64,000 nucleotides of DNA from Hydractinia symbiolongicarpus (Eukaryota; Cnidaria; Hydrozoa; Anthoathecata; Hydractiniidae), in NCBI RefSeq assembly GCF_029227915.1, contig NC_079883.1:30878001-30942000 (forward strand), written 5' to 3'. A model generated the notes under the pieces. That model was not told the origin of the DNA, did not search any database, and worked only from the letters and a program-made list of their open reading frames with translations. Shown piece by piece: positions 63,201 through 64,000 of the stretch (the stretch's first letter is position 1; each line of letters opens with the position of its first letter). Both the position numbers and the translations under genes were made by a program.

Positions 63201-64000
63201 ATAATTTAAAAAATCGCTCGGGAAATGAGTTTACTCCCTGGGTACTTTTTTGTATACTTTTGACTATACGGGCCGAGTCCGGGATTTACGGGAAATCGCA
63301 GGTTTTCGTTTGCCGGCGATTAAACTTCTTTTATTCAGCGTCTCATCAAAAATGAAAACACTTTTAAAAACTACAAGTCTCATGCGTTTTAGTGGTGAAA
63401 AAAAAAATTATAAAATCGTTCGGGAAATGAGTTTACTCCCTGGGTACTTTCTTTGTATACATTCGACTACACGGGCCAAGCCCGGGATTTAGGGGAAATC
63501 GCTGGTTTTCGTTTGCTGGCGATTAAACCTCCTTCATTAAGCGTCTCATCAAAAATGAAAACATTTTTGAAAACTACAAGTCTCATGCGTTTTAGTGGTG
63601 AAAAATTAATTTAAAAAATCGTTCGGAAAATAAGTTTACTCCCTGGGTACTTTCTTTGTATACTTTTGACTATACGGGCCAAGCCCGGGATTTACGGGAA
63701 ATGGCGGGTTTTCGTTTGCCGGCGATTAAACTTCTTTTATTCAGTGTCTCATCAAAAATGAAAACATTTTTGAAAACTACAAGTCTCTTGCGTTTTAGTG
63801 GTGAAAAGATAATTTAAAAAATCGCTCGTGAAATGAGTTTACTCCCTGGGTACTTTTTTTTATACTTTTGATTATACGGGCCGAGTGCGGGATTTACGGG
63901 AAGTCGCGGGTTTTCGTTTGCCGGCGATTAAACTTCTTTTATTCAGCGTCTCATCAAAAATGAAAAAATTTTTAAAAACTACAAATCCCATGGTCTTTAG

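Larger units (their letters stand above)
15255..64000. repeat. Satellite array 2: about 231 tandem ~203-bp monomers, running off the window
   Basis: The same satellite as array 1, in the same orientation, for 48.7 kb. It is interrupted only by two 899-bp retrotransposon copies. Several sub-domains differ in their monomer types. About 15255-22300 shares types and higher-order repeats with the start of array 1. From about 22580 a new type with TTTTGATTTTACAGGCCG and AACAAGTTTGAAGAC becomes common and persists to about 56500. Around 29200-37000 monomers with TCGTTCGGAGAAATGAG and CCGGCGAATAAAC dominate. From about 40100 monomers with a shortened GGTACTTTTTTGTATAC appear, and about 56900-64000 mixes these with ACTACACGGGCC types. 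No gene is supported inside the array; the 60- to 115-codon open frames are the monomer itself read in one of several frames. Confidence 0.95.

Overview
The window looks like AT-rich metazoan nuclear DNA. There are no bacterial-style genes; the recognisable coding sequence is interrupted by spliceosomal-type introns; and all of it comes from transposable elements. A cnidarian such as Hydra would fit the base composition, the animal CACTA/EnSpm (TNP2-like) transposase and the style of the non-LTR reverse transcriptase. That is an inference from family knowledge, not something I could check.

Layout. (1) 1-1943: the 3' half of a decayed TNP2-like transposase gene, then about 600 bp of non-coding DNA and a possible short first exon ending in a splice donor. 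(2) About 1944-11449: a tandem array of a ~203-bp satellite, about 47 monomers. (3) 11450-15254: a longer copy of the same transposase pseudogene (exons at 11456-12094, 12740-13701 and 13967-14564), followed by the same non-coding stretch and possible first exon. Positions 1 to about 2150 match 13312 to about 15460 with an offset of 13311 bp and only four base differences seen up to the satellite. (4) About 15255-64000: the same satellite, about 231 monomers, running off the window. It is interrupted at 41563-42461 and 43076-43974 by two copies of one 5'-truncated non-LTR retrotransposon.

The satellite is organised at several levels: ~203-bp monomers, an 8-monomer higher-order repeat of 1625 bp, a ~5-monomer unit of ~1016 bp, a large unit of about 4.7-6.3 kb, the 13.3-kb transposase-plus-satellite unit, and a 1513-bp unit carrying the retrotransposon. 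The two transposon-carrying units are far more alike between copies (about 0.1-0.2% different) than neighbouring monomers are, so they were copied recently as blocks.

The main hypothesis is that the satellite sits in an intron position of the transposase gene. A consensus donor lies about 27 bp before the array and an acceptor ends 6 bp after it. The non-satellite block is circularly permuted (exons 2-3-4, then exon 1), which is natural for head-to-tail copies of exon 1, satellite intron, exons 2-4, but odd for a simple insertion. Against this, the intron phases of exon 1 and exon 2 do not match, and part of the expected N-terminal coding sequence is absent. No functional protein-coding gene is supported anywhere in the window.
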